This document shows, piece after piece, positions 53,095-62,577 of a stretch of DNA of 64,000 nt (its first letter is position 1; every line of letters begins with the position of its first letter). The notes beneath the pieces were generated by a model, which did not search any database, was not told the origin of the DNA, and saw nothing but the letters and a program-made list of their open reading frames with translations. The stretch spans positions 80,430 to 144,429 of the forward strand of contig JADGHB010000002.1 in NCBI GenBank assembly GCA_019689635.1. The letters run 5' to 3'. The stretch is from Nevskia sp. GTDB lineage: Bacteria > Pseudomonadota > Gammaproteobacteria > Nevskiales > Nevskiaceae. The position numbers and the translations under genes are program-made.

Positions 53095-54626
53095 ACGAGG
53101 CCGCGCCCCCTCTGCAAGGCGGCGCGCGGGCGCTGACCGCCTTCGCGCTGGCGCTGGGCACCTTCATGCAGGTGCTCGACAGCTCCATCGCCAACGTCTC
53201 GATCCCGACCATCTCCGGCGATCTCGGCGTGTCGCCGGATCAGGGCACCTGGGTCATCACCTCGTTCGCGGTCGCCAACGGCGTGTCGGTGCCGCTCACC
53301 GGCTGGTTGATGCAGCGCTACGGCGTGGTGCGCACCTTCGTGTTCTCGCTGCTGGCCTTCACCGTCGCCTCGTTCCTGTGCGGCATCGCCTGGAGCCTGC
53401 CGGCGCTGGTGTTCTTCCGCGTGCTGCAGGGCGCGGTGTCCGGGCCGATGATCCCCGGCTCGCAGGCGCTGCTGCTGTCGCTGTTCCCGCCAGAACGCAA
53501 GGGCGCGGCGCTGGCGATTTGGTCCATGACCACGCTGGTCGCGCCGATCTGCGGACCGATCTTCGGCGGCTACATCTCCGACAACTGGACGTGGCCGTGG
53601 ATCTTCTTCATCAACCTGCCGGTCGGCGCCTTCGCCGGCCTGGTGTGCTGGCGCTTCCTCGCCGCCCGGGAGACGCCCACGCGCAAACTGCCGATCGACC
53701 GCGTGGGCCTGGGCCTGCTGGTGCTGTGGGTCGGCGCGCTGCAGATCTTCCTCGACAAGGGCAAGGACCTCGACTGGTTCGGCTCCGCGTTCATCGTGAC
53801 GCTGGCCATCCTCGCCGCGGTGAGCTTCGCCGCCTGGCTGATCTGGGAACTGACCGAGGAACATCCCATCGTTGACCTCTCCCTGTTCAAGTCGCGCAGC
53901 TTCTCCATCGGCACGCTGTGCCTGTGCCTGGGCTACGGCGTGTTCTTCGGCAACGTGGTGCTGCTGCCGCTGTGGTTGCAAACGCAGCTCAACTACACCG
54001 CGACCTGGGCCGGGCTGGTGTCCGCGCCGAGCGGCGCGGTGGCGATCCTGGCCACCATCCTCGCCGGACGGCTGCTCGCGCGCAGCGACGCGCGCCTGAT
54101 CGCGGTGGCCTCTTTCGTCGCCTTCGGCCTGTCCTATTTCATGCGCGCCCGTTACACGCCCGATTCCAGCTTCGGTGTGCTGGTGGCGCCGCTTTTGGTG
54201 TTCGGCATCGGCATGGGCACCTTCTTCATCTCGCTGGTGGCGATCTCGCTGGCCGATCTCACGCCGGCGCAGATTCCGGCCGGCTCCGGCCTGTCCAACT
54301 TCCTGCGCATCACCGCCGGCAGCTTCGCCGTGTCCATCACCACCACGTTCTGGGATCGCCACGAGGCCCTGCACCAGACCCGCCTGGTCGAGGCGCTGAC
54401 GCCCTACGACCCGGCCATGCAGCAGACGCTGGCGCAGATGCAGCAGCACGGCCTGCCACAGGCGCAGGGGTTCGGCCTGCTGCTGCACACCATCGTCGGC
54501 CAGTCTTACTTGATGTCGGCGCTGGACTACTTTTGGATCTCCGGCTGGCTGTCGCTGGCGCTGATCCCGCTGATCTTCTTCACCCACCGTCCCGCCGGCG
54601 CCGCGCCGGCCGCGGCGGCCGACTGA
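53091..54626 (+). CDS. emrB: EmrB-like DHA2-family drug exporter (MFS)
   Basis: The 511-residue protein has 14 hydrophobic helices, starts with the ALALGTFMQVLDSSIANVS motif of the DHA2/EmrB family (motif D1), and has motif C (GPMIPGSQALLLSL) in helix 5. It exports hydrophobic compounds by proton antiport through EmrA and the NodT channel. It begins with GTG overlapping the emrA stop (GTGA). The next gene converges 17 bp away. Confidence 0.93.
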   Translation: MNEAAPPLQGGARALTAFALALGTFMQVLDSSIANVSIPTISGDLGVSPDQGTWVITSFAVANGVSVPLTGWLMQRYGVVRTFVFSLLAFTVASFLCGIAWSLPALVFFRVLQGAVSGPMIPGSQALLLSLFPPERKGAALAIWSMTTLVAPICGPIFGGYISDNWTWPWIFFINLPVGAFAGLVCWRFLAARETPTRKLPIDRVGLGLLVLWVGALQIFLDKGKDLDWFGSAFIVTLAILAAVSFAAWLIWELTEEHPIVDLSLFKSRSFSIGTLCLCLGYGVFFGNVVLLPLWLQTQLNYTATWAGLVSAPSGAVAILATILAGRLLARSDARLIAVASFVAFGLSYFMRARYTPDSSFGVLVAPLLVFGIGMGTFFISLVAISLADLTPAQIPAGSGLSNFLRITAGSFAVSITTTFWDRHEALHQTRLVEALTPYDPAMQQTLAQMQQHGLPQAQGFGLLLHTIVGQSYLMSALDYFWISGWLSLALIPLIFFTHRPAGAAPAAAAD

Positions 54627-54643
54627 CGCCAGTCTCGTGCGTC

Positions 54644-56875
54644 TTATCTCTTGAGCGGCAGCTCGATATAGCTGCGGTTGAACCAGCGGATTTTCAGCGG
54701 CGGCCTGGCGTCGGCGATGGATTCCGCGCTCACGTCCTTGCCGCTGCCGTAGTTGATTTCGCGGTCGGGCCGGTCGTTGACGCCCAGCACCAGCACCAGG
54801 CGGCTGCCGGCCGGCAGCCGGCACGCGATCAAGCGCTCGGCGGTGAACGCCAGCCGCTGGCGTTCGCCGGCTTTGAGCAGGCGGCGATGGATGCGGTCGG
54901 CGGCGTAGCTCGCGCGGAACTCGTAAGGCTTGGCGAGCAACCAGTACTGGCCGCCCGGCAGCCTGGCGTACAACGCGAGGGACAGGTCCACGTCCATCTT
55001 GTTGATCACGAAATCGAGCCGGCCGGAGACGGTCCCGGCGAGTTCCGTGGGCTGGGGCAGCGCATCGCCGACGAAGCTCACGGCGTTGCGCAGCGGCAGA
55101 CCGCTGGCGAGGATCTCGGGTGGGGGAGGAAGGCTCGCGTCGCTGCGATCGGCGAAATCCACGAGCTGCTGCACGGGCGGCGCGCGCGCCGGCTCGGCGG
55201 TCACGAGCCGGCCGCTCTCGCCACCGGGCGCGGCGACGAGGTAGTAGCGCCGCGTTTCCGGCGCCAGCGCCGCGAGCGTCGGCGCGTGCCGCCACTGGTC
55301 GGCGCCCATCACTTCGTAGTTGACTCGATCGGCGAGCACCGCGGGCCGCGCGGCGTTCTTGAACACGTGGTCGAACCACTGGAAGCGCAGCTCGTCGAGA
55401 TCCAGCCGCGCGGCGGCGTCGGCCGCGTAACCCTGGGGCACTTCGCCGAGATCGTCGTAGGGACCGATCAGCAGCCGGTGATCGGCCTCGGGCCGCTCAT
55501 GCGTGTGCCGGGCGAAGTAGTACAGCTCGCCGCCGCGCGCGTAGTAACCCGCGATCGAAAGCACCGGTATGCGCACCGCGGCGAACTGCGCGCCGAACGG
55601 GATCAGCTTCTGCCAGTAGCGGTCGTAGCTGGGATGGCCCAGCCAGCGGCGGAAGACGCGGTTCGGTTGCCCGGCGATCCGGTCGAGATCGCGGTACGGC
55701 CGGCCGCTTTCATACCAGCGCTGCTCCAGCGCGCGCCAGGTTTCGTCGTCCCACGCGCGCTGATCGACGGCATGCGTGTAATCCGTCGCCCAGCGGTACG
55801 CGTCGTTGCGGAAGATGCGGCCTTCGGCCGGAAAATCGATGCCCGGCGCCATGGCGTCGACGGTGGCGATGGCCTTGAGCGGCTCCGGCGCGAGACGGGC
55901 CGCGGCCCAGGCGGCGAAGCCCGCGTAGCCCTCGCCAGACATGCCCACGCGACCGTCGCTCCACGGCTGGCGCGCGATCCAGCGGATCACCGCGCGCGCG
56001 TCCTCGCCGTCGTGTTCGAAGGGAACGATGCGCACGCGGCCGGCGTCCGACGCCTGTGGATTCTTGCCGCGCGTGTAGGCCACCAGCCCCGCGTAGCCGT
56101 GGGCGGCGGCGCCCTCGGCCAGGTCCGCCTGCGCGGTATAGAGCGTGAACTCCAGCAGCGTGGTCAGCCGGGCGCCGGTTTTCGGCCGCACCAGCTTCGC
56201 GTGGATCACGCCCGCCGGCGTCTCGATCCGCAGCGTTTCGAGGCGATAGCGCCGGCGCTCGTCCTCGGCCAAAAGCGCCGGCGCGAGCGGCGCGCATTCG
56301 CGGTGCAGCTCGAGCGCGAGCCAGGCCTGGATCAGGTCCAGCGCCTCGCGCTCACCGATGCGTGCGCGGCCGCGCACGCGGTCGAGGGCTTCCTGCAGCG
56401 CGTCCTGGAATCGGGACGGCGGCGCTGCGAGCGCCTGGCCCAGCGCATAGGCAGCGCGGTCGTCCAAGCCCGCCAGTGCCTCGCGCAGCGCCTGCGCCAG
56501 GGCCCGGGAGCGGGAAATGCCGCCGCGCGCCGCGGCGGCGCGCGCCTGCGCGTAGAGCGCCAGGGGCAGCGTGGCAGCGGGCGCTCCGCGCTTGCGTTCC
56601 CGCAGCGCGCGCTGCGTATCGGCCGCGGCCGCGTCGTCGCCGACCGCCAGTTGCAGCGCGAGCAGGTTTGCCAGGTAACGCCCGGGATCCTGGTCCTCGT
56701 ACACCGGCAGGATGCGTTCGGCCAGGTCGCGCAGCGCCGCGGGCACGCCCGGATCGGCGGCGCTCGCGGGCGCGTGGAACTCGAAGTCCGGAGGTCCATC
56801 GGCCGCCGCGACCGGCGCGAGCGCCAGCAGCCCGGCGAGCAGCCACCGCTTCAGTCGCGCGCGCCAGGCGTTCAT
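54644..56875 (-). CDS. S15/CocE-type alpha/beta-hydrolase homologue, apparently catalytically inactive
   Basis: The 743-residue secreted protein (signal peptide, cleavage near AAADG) has a helical N-terminal region (about 30-200), an X-Pro dipeptidyl-peptidase/CocE-type alpha/beta-hydrolase domain (about 215-490) and a C-terminal jelly-roll domain (about 510-740). In active relatives the Ser is in a GxSYxGxTQW pattern, the Asp in G(W/Y)YDG and the His in GP(W/Y)xH. Here the same places read GEGYAGFAAW (about residue 311), GYYARG (about 440) and GPYDDLG (about 470), so all three triad residues appear replaced. The reading frame is intact. It overlaps the ABC transporter gene by 4 nt (ATGA). 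Confidence 0.8.
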   Translation of the reverse strand: MNAWRARLKRWLLAGLLALAPVAAADGPPDFEFHAPASAADPGVPAALRDLAERILPVYEDQDPGRYLANLLALQLAVGDDAAAADTQRALRERKRGAPAATLPLALYAQARAAAARGGISRSRALAQALREALAGLDDRAAYALGQALAAPPSRFQDALQEALDRVRGRARIGEREALDLIQAWLALELHRECAPLAPALLAEDERRRYRLETLRIETPAGVIHAKLVRPKTGARLTTLLEFTLYTAQADLAEGAAAHGYAGLVAYTRGKNPQASDAGRVRIVPFEHDGEDARAVIRWIARQPWSDGRVGMSGEGYAGFAAWAAARLAPEPLKAIATVDAMAPGIDFPAEGRIFRNDAYRWATDYTHAVDQRAWDDETWRALEQRWYESGRPYRDLDRIAGQPNRVFRRWLGHPSYDRYWQKLIPFGAQFAAVRIPVLSIAGYYARGGELYYFARHTHERPEADHRLLIGPYDDLGEVPQGYAADAAARLDLDELRFQWFDHVFKNAARPAVLADRVNYEVMGADQWRHAPTLAALAPETRRYYLVAAPGGESGRLVTAEPARAPPVQQLVDFADRSDASLPPPPEILASGLPLRNAVSFVGDALPQPTELAGTVSGRLDFVINKMDVDLSLALYARLPGGQYWLLAKPYEFRASYAADRIHRRLLKAGERQRLAFTAERLIACRLPAGSRLVLVLGVNDRPDREINYGSGKDVSAESIADARPPLKIRWFNRSYIELPLKR

Positions 56876-58674
56876 CGGACGGTCGCCGAATCGCGACGCG
56901 AGGGGTTCGACGCTGTGCCGGGCGCCGCCTCGTCCAGCTTCACCAGGTGCAGCACGCGCGAGAACATCGGGTCGCGCCCCTCGACCATGCGCCCGATGTG
57001 GACGATGCCGCTGTGCTTGAGTTCGACCGCGAACATCGCGATCACGCGCCGGAAGGCGTCGTCGGTCAGTGCGCCGAAGGCGTCGTCGATCAGCACCCAG
57101 GGCGGCGCCTGCAAGGCCAGGCGGGCGAAGGCGAGGTTGAGCTGTTCGTCGAGCGACAGCTCGCGCTCCCAGCGCCGAGGTTCGTCGAGCCACGAGCTGA
57201 GATGACCGAGACCCATGCGCGCGAGCGCCTGCGCGTACGCGGGATCCGCGAAGTCCGCGCTCGAGCGCGGATAGGCCAGCACCTCGCGCAAGCTGCCGCG
57301 CGGCAGATACGGCGTGCCGCGCGGCAGGTAAAAGACCGCCTCCCCCTTGGGATGCGTGATGCGGCCCGCGCCCCAGGGCCACAAGCCGGCCAGCGCGCGG
57401 AACAACGGCGTGGTCGCGGTGCCGGGCGCGCCGACGATCAGCACGCGCTCGCCCGGACGCACGCCCCACTCGCGCTCGCGCAGGCCGTAGCGGCCGTTGG
57501 GCGTATCCACCTGCAGGTTTTCGACGGTCAGGCGGCCGGGCTCGCCTTCGCGGTACTCGATGCGCGACTCGCCGGAAGCGGTGGCGGGCTCGGCGCCGAG
57601 CGCCTGGCGGAAGCCGGCCACGCGCAGCAGGATCGCGCGCCAGTCGGCCAGCGCGCTAAAGTTATCCACGAACCAGCGCAACGAGGATTGCGCCTGGGTG
57701 AAGGCGGCGGCCGCCATCATCACGCCGCCGAAGGAAATCTTGCCGGCGAAGAACAACGGCGCCGCCACCAGGATCGGCGCCACCACCATGACCCAGCCGA
57801 AGCCGGCCGTGACCCAGGTGAGGTTGACATGGCCCACGATGAGGCGCGCGGTCGCGGCGAGTACGTCCTGCAGATTCACATACACGCGCCGTTCCTCGTC
57901 GGGTTCGCCGCCGGCGAGCGTGATGCCGTCGAGGTGTTCGTTGATGTGCACCAGCGCGAAACGCAGCTCGCCCTCGCGCGCGTAGCGTTCGGCGTTGCGC
58001 TGGATCAGCTTGCGCCCCACTCCGTAGCTGGCCACCGAACCGGCCAGGGCATATCCGATCGCGGCCCACAGCATGAAGCCCGGCAGCGGATGGTCGACGC
58101 CGCCGATGCGGATGCTGAAATCGGCCGAAAGCTGCCACAGGATGCCGGCGAAGGAAACGAACAGGATCGCGGCCTGCAACAGCCCCACGCCGAGATCGGC
58201 CGACATCTCGCACAGCATGCGCGTGTCGTCGTGCATGCGCTGATCGGGATTGACGCCCATCGCGCCCGCGTGCGCCAGCCAGTACGCGCGGCGCGGCCGC
58301 AGCCAGCGGCCGACCAGGTCCCGCACCAGCGCCTCGCGCAGCCGCAATTTGAGCGTCTCCACCAGCCAGCGCTGCGCGACGTTGAGCACCAGCAGCACGC
58401 CGGCGATGACGGCAAACACGCCGAGCTGCACCAGGAAGGCGTGGAAGTCGCGCCGCGCCAGGGCGTCGAAGAAACTTTTGTTCCAGGCGTTGAGACGGAT
58501 CTGGCCGTAGGCGGTGGCGCCGACCACGAGCACGATGGCGCACGCCAGCCCCAGCAGCACCCGGCCGAGGCTGGACGCGCGCAGCGCCTGCAGCATCAGC
58601 CCGAGCTGCGACCCGAGCCGGGCCTGGCCGACTTCGGCCGAGGTCCCCGTGTTGTCGTTCGACGCATCGCCCAT
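56872..58674 (-). CDS. SbmA/YddA-type ABC transporter with degenerate ATPase domain
   Basis: The 600-residue protein has the SbmA/BacA-like membrane domain (about residues 30-350, conserved RWLVETLKLRLREALVRD and NPDQRMHDD patterns) fused to a C-terminal ABC domain, as in YddA. The ATPase motifs are eroded: Walker A reads GAPGTATTPL with no Lys (about residue 414), the signature reads LSLDEQLN rather than LSxGEQQ, Walker B reads VLIDDAFGAL without the usual Glu, and the H-loop His is not seen. It probably cannot hydrolyse ATP. SbmA has no ATPase domain and uses the proton gradient, so transport could persist. It is the first gene of the operon with the S15 homologue. Confidence 0.85.
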   Translation of the reverse strand: MGDASNDNTGTSAEVGQARLGSQLGLMLQALRASSLGRVLLGLACAIVLVVGATAYGQIRLNAWNKSFFDALARRDFHAFLVQLGVFAVIAGVLLVLNVAQRWLVETLKLRLREALVRDLVGRWLRPRRAYWLAHAGAMGVNPDQRMHDDTRMLCEMSADLGVGLLQAAILFVSFAGILWQLSADFSIRIGGVDHPLPGFMLWAAIGYALAGSVASYGVGRKLIQRNAERYAREGELRFALVHINEHLDGITLAGGEPDEERRVYVNLQDVLAATARLIVGHVNLTWVTAGFGWVMVVAPILVAAPLFFAGKISFGGVMMAAAAFTQAQSSLRWFVDNFSALADWRAILLRVAGFRQALGAEPATASGESRIEYREGEPGRLTVENLQVDTPNGRYGLREREWGVRPGERVLIVGAPGTATTPLFRALAGLWPWGAGRITHPKGEAVFYLPRGTPYLPRGSLREVLAYPRSSADFADPAYAQALARMGLGHLSSWLDEPRRWERELSLDEQLNLAFARLALQAPPWVLIDDAFGALTDDAFRRVIAMFAVELKHSGIVHIGRMVEGRDPMFSRVLHLVKLDEAAPGTASNPSRRDSATVR

Positions 58675-58803
58675 CGGCGCGATCCCCTGCGGCCTGTCGC
58701 GATGTTAATGCCTCTTGCGCCCGGCCAAAGCCGCGCTCCCGCGCCATCGCCGCCGCGCGACGGCACACCGTATCATGCCCGGCACGGTGCCGAAGACCGA
58801 ACC
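58675..58803. other. Divergent gap between the ABC transporter and GH3 genes
   Basis: The 129-bp region must hold promoters in both directions. No clear hexamers or operator were found. Confidence 0.3.
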
Positions 58804-60954
58804 ATGAGCGCGAGAATCGAGGCCTTGTTGAAGCGCATGACGCTGGCCGAAAAGCTCGGCCAGCTCAGCATGAGCGCCGCGCACGACGCGATCACGGGCC
58901 CCACGGAGGCGCACGATCTCGCCCAAGCGGTGCGCCAAGGCACGGTCGGCAGCCTGCTGAACCTGACGGGGCGCGAACGCACGCGCGCGCTGCAGCGCCT
59001 GGCGGTGGAGGAATCGCGGCTGCGCATCCCGTTGTTGATCGGCCTGGACGTGCTCCACGGCTATCGCACGCTGTTCCCCATTCCGCTGGCCGAGGCGGGG
59101 GCGTTCGACGAAGCCCTCTGGGAACGCACGGCGCGCGAAGCCGCGATCGAAGCCGCGGCCGACGGCATCGCGCTCACCTTCGCGCCCATGCTCGACGTGG
59201 CGCGCGATCCGCGCTGGGGACGCATCGCCGAAAGCCCCGGCGAAGATCCCTGGCTCGCCGCGCGTTACGCGCGCGCCAAGGTGCGCGGCTTCCAGGGCGC
59301 GGAGCTCGCCGCCGCGGATGCGATCGCCGCCTGCGCCAAGCATTTCTGCGCCTACGGCGCGGTCTGCGCCGGGCGCGACTACGCGCCGGTGGACGTTTCC
59401 GAACGCACGCTGCACGAAGTGCACCTGCCCGCTTTCGCCGCGGCGGTCGAAGCCGGCGTGGCGAGCATCATGCCGGCCTTCGTCGATGTCGCCGGCGTGC
59501 CGATGACCGCGCACCGCCGGCTGCTGCGCGGCTGGCTGCGCGACGAGCAGGGTTTCGACGGCGTGCTGATCAGCGATTACCACGCCATCGCCGAGCTGCT
59601 GCGTCACGGCGTCGCCGCCGATCTCGCCGCCGCCGCGACGCTCGCGCTCAAGGCCGGCGTGGACATCGACATGATGTCGCCCGCCTACCGCGAGGGCCTG
59701 CCGGTCGCGCTGGAACGCGGTCACGTCACGATGGACGAGATCGACGCCGCCGTGCGGCGCGTGCTCACGCTCAAGGAGCGCCTGGGCCTGTTCGACGATC
59801 CCTACCGCCGCGGCGCGGCGCCCGAAGACGCGGGTGCGATCGCGCGGCGCCGGCGCCTGGCGCGCGAGATCGCGACGCGCAGCGTGGTGCTGCTCAAGAA
59901 CGCGCGCGCCGCGCTGCCGCTCGGCGCGGCGGTGCGGCGCCTGTGCGTGCTGGGTCCGCTCGCCGACGCGGCGGCCGAGATGGGCGGCTGCTGGGCGGCG
60001 GCGGGCCGACGGGAAGCGAGCGTCAGCCTGCTCGAAGGCCTGCGCGCCGCGCTGCCGCAAGCGGAACTGCGTCATGCGGCCGGAGTGGCCATCGACGGCG
60101 ACGATCGCCGCGGGATCGCCGCGGCGGTTGCTCTGTGCGCGGGCGCGGACGCGATCCTGCTGTGTCTGGGCGAGGCGGCGGAGATGAGCGGCGAAGCCGC
60201 CAGCCGCGCCTGCCCCGAGCTGCCGGGCGAGCAGCGCGCGCTCGCCGAGGCGGTGCTCGAACAGGCCCGCGCGAACGACACGCCGGTCATCGCCATCCTG
60301 TTTTCCGGCCGCCCGCTGATCGTGCCCTGGCTCGCCGAGCGCGCCGACGCCCTGCTCGCCGCCTGGTTCCCGGGGACCGAGGCGGGCCATGCGCTGGCCG
60401 ACCTCCTCACCGGCCGCGTTTCGCCGAGCGGCCGCACGCCGGTCACCTGGCCGCGCGCGGTAGGCCAGATCCCGATCTTCTTCGGCCAGCGCCCGAGCGG
60501 CCGGCCGGCCGACGCGAACGACCGTTACACCAGCCGCTATCTCGACGTGCCGAACGAACCCTTGTTCCCTTTCGGCCACGGCCTCGGCTACGGGCGCTTC
60601 GAGTACTCGAACCTGCGCGTCACGCCGGCGATCGTCGGCGCGCGCGACACGATCCGCGTGTGCGTGGACCTCGCCAACACCGGAGCGCACGCGGCCGAGG
60701 AAACCGTGTTCCTGTTCGTGCGCCACGAGGTGGCGCGCGTCGCGCGGCCGCTCTTAGAGCTGAAAGGCTACGCCCGGATCGCGCTCGAACCCGGCGCGCG
60801 CGGCACCGCGCAGTTGTCGCTGCCCGCCGCCGAGCTGCGCTATCCCGGCCCGGATCTCGTCCCGGTGTTCGAGCCCGGCGCGGTCGAAATCCTGGTCGGT
60901 CCCTGCGCCGACCGCGCGCGGCTGCTGGTCGGCGGCGTGCGGCTGCGCGCTTGA
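58804..60954 (+). CDS. GH3 family beta-glucosidase/glycosidase
   Basis: The 716-residue enzyme has the GH3 N-terminal barrel (about residues 5-330) with the nucleophile Asp in GVLISDYHAI (about residue 257) and substrate-binding motif AKHFCAYGA, a C-terminal alpha/beta domain (about 365-560) and a fibronectin-III-like tail (about 630-715). There is no signal peptide after the ATG at 58804, so it should be cytoplasmic, unlike the periplasmic BglX of E. coli. The frame is open far upstream but runs antisense through the ABC gene. Substrate is probably a beta-linked oligosaccharide. Confidence 0.9.
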   Translation: MSARIEALLKRMTLAEKLGQLSMSAAHDAITGPTEAHDLAQAVRQGTVGSLLNLTGRERTRALQRLAVEESRLRIPLLIGLDVLHGYRTLFPIPLAEAGAFDEALWERTAREAAIEAAADGIALTFAPMLDVARDPRWGRIAESPGEDPWLAARYARAKVRGFQGAELAAADAIAACAKHFCAYGAVCAGRDYAPVDVSERTLHEVHLPAFAAAVEAGVASIMPAFVDVAGVPMTAHRRLLRGWLRDEQGFDGVLISDYHAIAELLRHGVAADLAAAATLALKAGVDIDMMSPAYREGLPVALERGHVTMDEIDAAVRRVLTLKERLGLFDDPYRRGAAPEDAGAIARRRRLAREIATRSVVLLKNARAALPLGAAVRRLCVLGPLADAAAEMGGCWAAAGRREASVSLLEGLRAALPQAELRHAAGVAIDGDDRRGIAAAVALCAGADAILLCLGEAAEMSGEAASRACPELPGEQRALAEAVLEQARANDTPVIAILFSGRPLIVPWLAERADALLAAWFPGTEAGHALADLLTGRVSPSGRTPVTWPRAVGQIPIFFGQRPSGRPADANDRYTSRYLDVPNEPLFPFGHGLGYGRFEYSNLRVTPAIVGARDTIRVCVDLANTGAHAAEETVFLFVRHEVARVARPLLELKGYARIALEPGARGTAQLSLPAAELRYPGPDLVPVFEPGAVEILVGPCADRARLLVGGVRLRA

Positions 60955-60964
60955 GGAAACGAAA

Positions 60965-61240
60965 TCATCTCCATCGCCGCGCGCCCGTTCTTCGGCCGGC
61001 CTGCGGCCGCTCTTCGTTGACCCGCAGCGGATGTCCGCGCAACTCCTTGCCGTTGAGCGCCGCGATCGCCGCGCGCGCCTCGTGCCCTTCCATCTCGACG
61101 AAGCCGAAGCCGCGGCATTTGCCGGAGAAGAGGTCCTGCGCCAGCTTGATCGAACGCACCCGGCCGTGGGCGGCGAACAGCTCGCCGAGCTCGGCTTCGG
61201 TCATGTCGCTGGGCAGATTGCCGGCGTAGATCTTTTTCAT
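60965..61240 (-). CDS. RRM-type RNA-binding protein
   Basis: The 91-residue protein is one RNA-recognition motif: RNP2 KIYAGN at residues 3-8 and RNP1 [10 protein letters not shown] at 41-50, with a basic Arg-rich end. Proteins of this kind bind single-stranded RNA and are often cold-induced. It overlaps rhlE by 4 nt (ATGA) on the same strand, so it is made together with the helicase, suggesting joint work on RNA unwinding. The start is the ATG at 61240. Confidence 0.9.
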   Translation of the reverse strand: MKKIYAGNLPSDMTEAELGELFAAHGRVRSIKLAQDLFSGKCRGFGFVEMEGHEARAAIAALNGKELRGHPLRVNEERPQAGRRTGARRWR

Positions 61241-62538
61241 GAGCGCACCTTGCGGGACTGGCCCTGTCGAGGGGCGGCGGAATGCTGCGACCGCCCCGGC
61301 CGCGCGTGGCGGTTGCGCTGCGTTTGCGGCTGAACGCGGGCGTGCGGCGGCTGCGAGGGCCGGTGCTGCGCTGGCCTCGGCTCGGAGGCCGGGGCCGGGC
61401 TGCCGGGCGCGAAGCCCTCGATCGTCACCGACGGAATCTGCCGCTTGATCAGACGCTGGATGTCGCGCAGTTGATCGCGCTCGTCCGCGCTGACCAGCGA
61501 CACCGCCTCGCCGCGGGCGCCGGCACGGCCGGTGCGGCCGATGCGGTGCACGTAGTCCTCGGGCACGTTCGGCAGCTCGAAATTCACCACGTGCGGCAAC
61601 TGGTCGATGTCCAGGCCGCGCGCGGCGATGTCGGTGGCGACCAGCACGCGGACCCGGCTGGCCTTGAAGTCGGCCAGCGCGCGGGTGCGCGCGCCCTGCG
61701 ACTTGTTGCCGTGAATCGCGGCCGCGACGATGCCGTCGCGTTCCAGTTGTTGCGCCAGGCGGTTGGCGCCGTGCTTGGTGCGGCAGAACACCAGCACCTG
61801 CTGCCAGTTTCCCGCGCCGATCAGGTACGACAGCAGCGCCGGCTTGCGCGACTTGTCCACCGGATGCACGCGCTGCGCGATGAGCTCGACCGTGGCGTTG
61901 CGCGGCGCCACTTCCACCGTCGCGGGATCGCGCAGGAAGCCGGCGGCCAGCCTGCGGATCTCGTCGGAGAAGGTCGCCGAGAACAGCAGGTTCTGCCGCG
62001 CTTTGGGGAGCGCGCCGAGAATGCGGCGGAGGCTGTGGATGAAGCCCATGTCCAGCATGCGGTCGGCCTCGTCCAGCACCAGGACCTGCAGCGCAGACAG
62101 GTTCACGGTGCGCTGCTCCAGATGATCCAGCAGCCGGCCGGGCGTGGCGATCAGCAGGTCGACGCCGCGGCGCAGCGCGTCGATCTGCGGATGGAGGCTC
62201 ACGCCACCGAACACCGCCGCGCTGCGCACCGGGGTATGCCGCCCGTAGACGCGCACGGATTCGGCGATCTGCGCGGCCAGCTCGCGCGTGGGCACCAGCA
62301 CCAGGGCGCGCACCGGGCGCGAGCCGCCGTGCGGCACGGGTGGCGCGGACAGTCTCTGCAAAACCGGCAGCACGAAAGCGGCGGTCTTGCCGGTGCCGGT
62401 CGGTGCGGCGGCGAGCAGATCGCGGCCGGAAAGCACGACGGGAATCGCCTGCGCCTGGATGGGCGTGGGCTGGGGATAGCCCTCGCCGGCGACGGCGCGC
62501 AACAAGCCTTCGGCGAGGCCGAGAGCGGAAAACGACAT
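61237..62538 (-). CDS. rhlE: RhlE-type DEAD-box RNA helicase
   Basis: The 433-residue helicase has the Q motif ([10 protein letters not shown]), Walker [10 protein letters not shown] at residues 44-52, the DEAD box (VLDEADRML, about residue 157), the SAT motif (FSATFS) and [11 protein letters not shown] Pro/Arg/Gln-rich C-terminal tail (about 375-433) probably binds RNA or RNase E. RhlE-type helicases join RNA decay and ribosome assembly. It is cotranscribed with the RRM gene. A terminator-like hairpin is in its leader (see 62546-62577). Confidence 0.93.
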   Translation of the reverse strand: MSFSALGLAEGLLRAVAGEGYPQPTPIQAQAIPVVLSGRDLLAAAPTGTGKTAAFVLPVLQRLSAPPVPHGGSRPVRALVLVPTRELAAQIAESVRVYGRHTPVRSAAVFGGVSLHPQIDALRRGVDLLIATPGRLLDHLEQRTVNLSALQVLVLDEADRMLDMGFIHSLRRILGALPKARQNLLFSATFSDEIRRLAAGFLRDPATVEVAPRNATVELIAQRVHPVDKSRKPALLSYLIGAGNWQQVLVFCRTKHGANRLAQQLERDGIVAAAIHGNKSQGARTRALADFKASRVRVLVATDIAARGLDIDQLPHVVNFELPNVPEDYVHRIGRTGRAGARGEAVSLVSADERDQLRDIQRLIKRQIPSVTIEGFAPGSPAPASEPRPAQHRPSQPPHARVQPQTQRNRHARPGRSQHSAAPRQGQSRKVRS

Positions 62539-62545
62539 GGGATAC

Positions 62546-62577
62546 GGCTCCTGAAAAAGCGCCAGCGCCGTGCTGGC
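62546..62577 (-). promoter_or_regulatory. Terminator-like hairpin abutting the rhlE ribosome-binding site
   Basis: On the minus strand GCCAGC-ACGGC-GCTGGC (62561-62577) is followed by GC, TTTTT (62554-62558) and then the Shine-Dalgarno CAGGAGCC, 7-8 nt before the rhlE ATG. The form is that of a rho-independent terminator placed directly before the start codon. This would allow attenuation of rhlE, for example by temperature or by the helicase itself. Mechanism is inferred. Confidence 0.6.

Noticed and set aside
56362..58803. Long upstream extension of the GH3 gene frame
   Set aside because: The extension is antisense to the ABC transporter gene and has no homology; GH3 similarity begins at the ATG at 58804.
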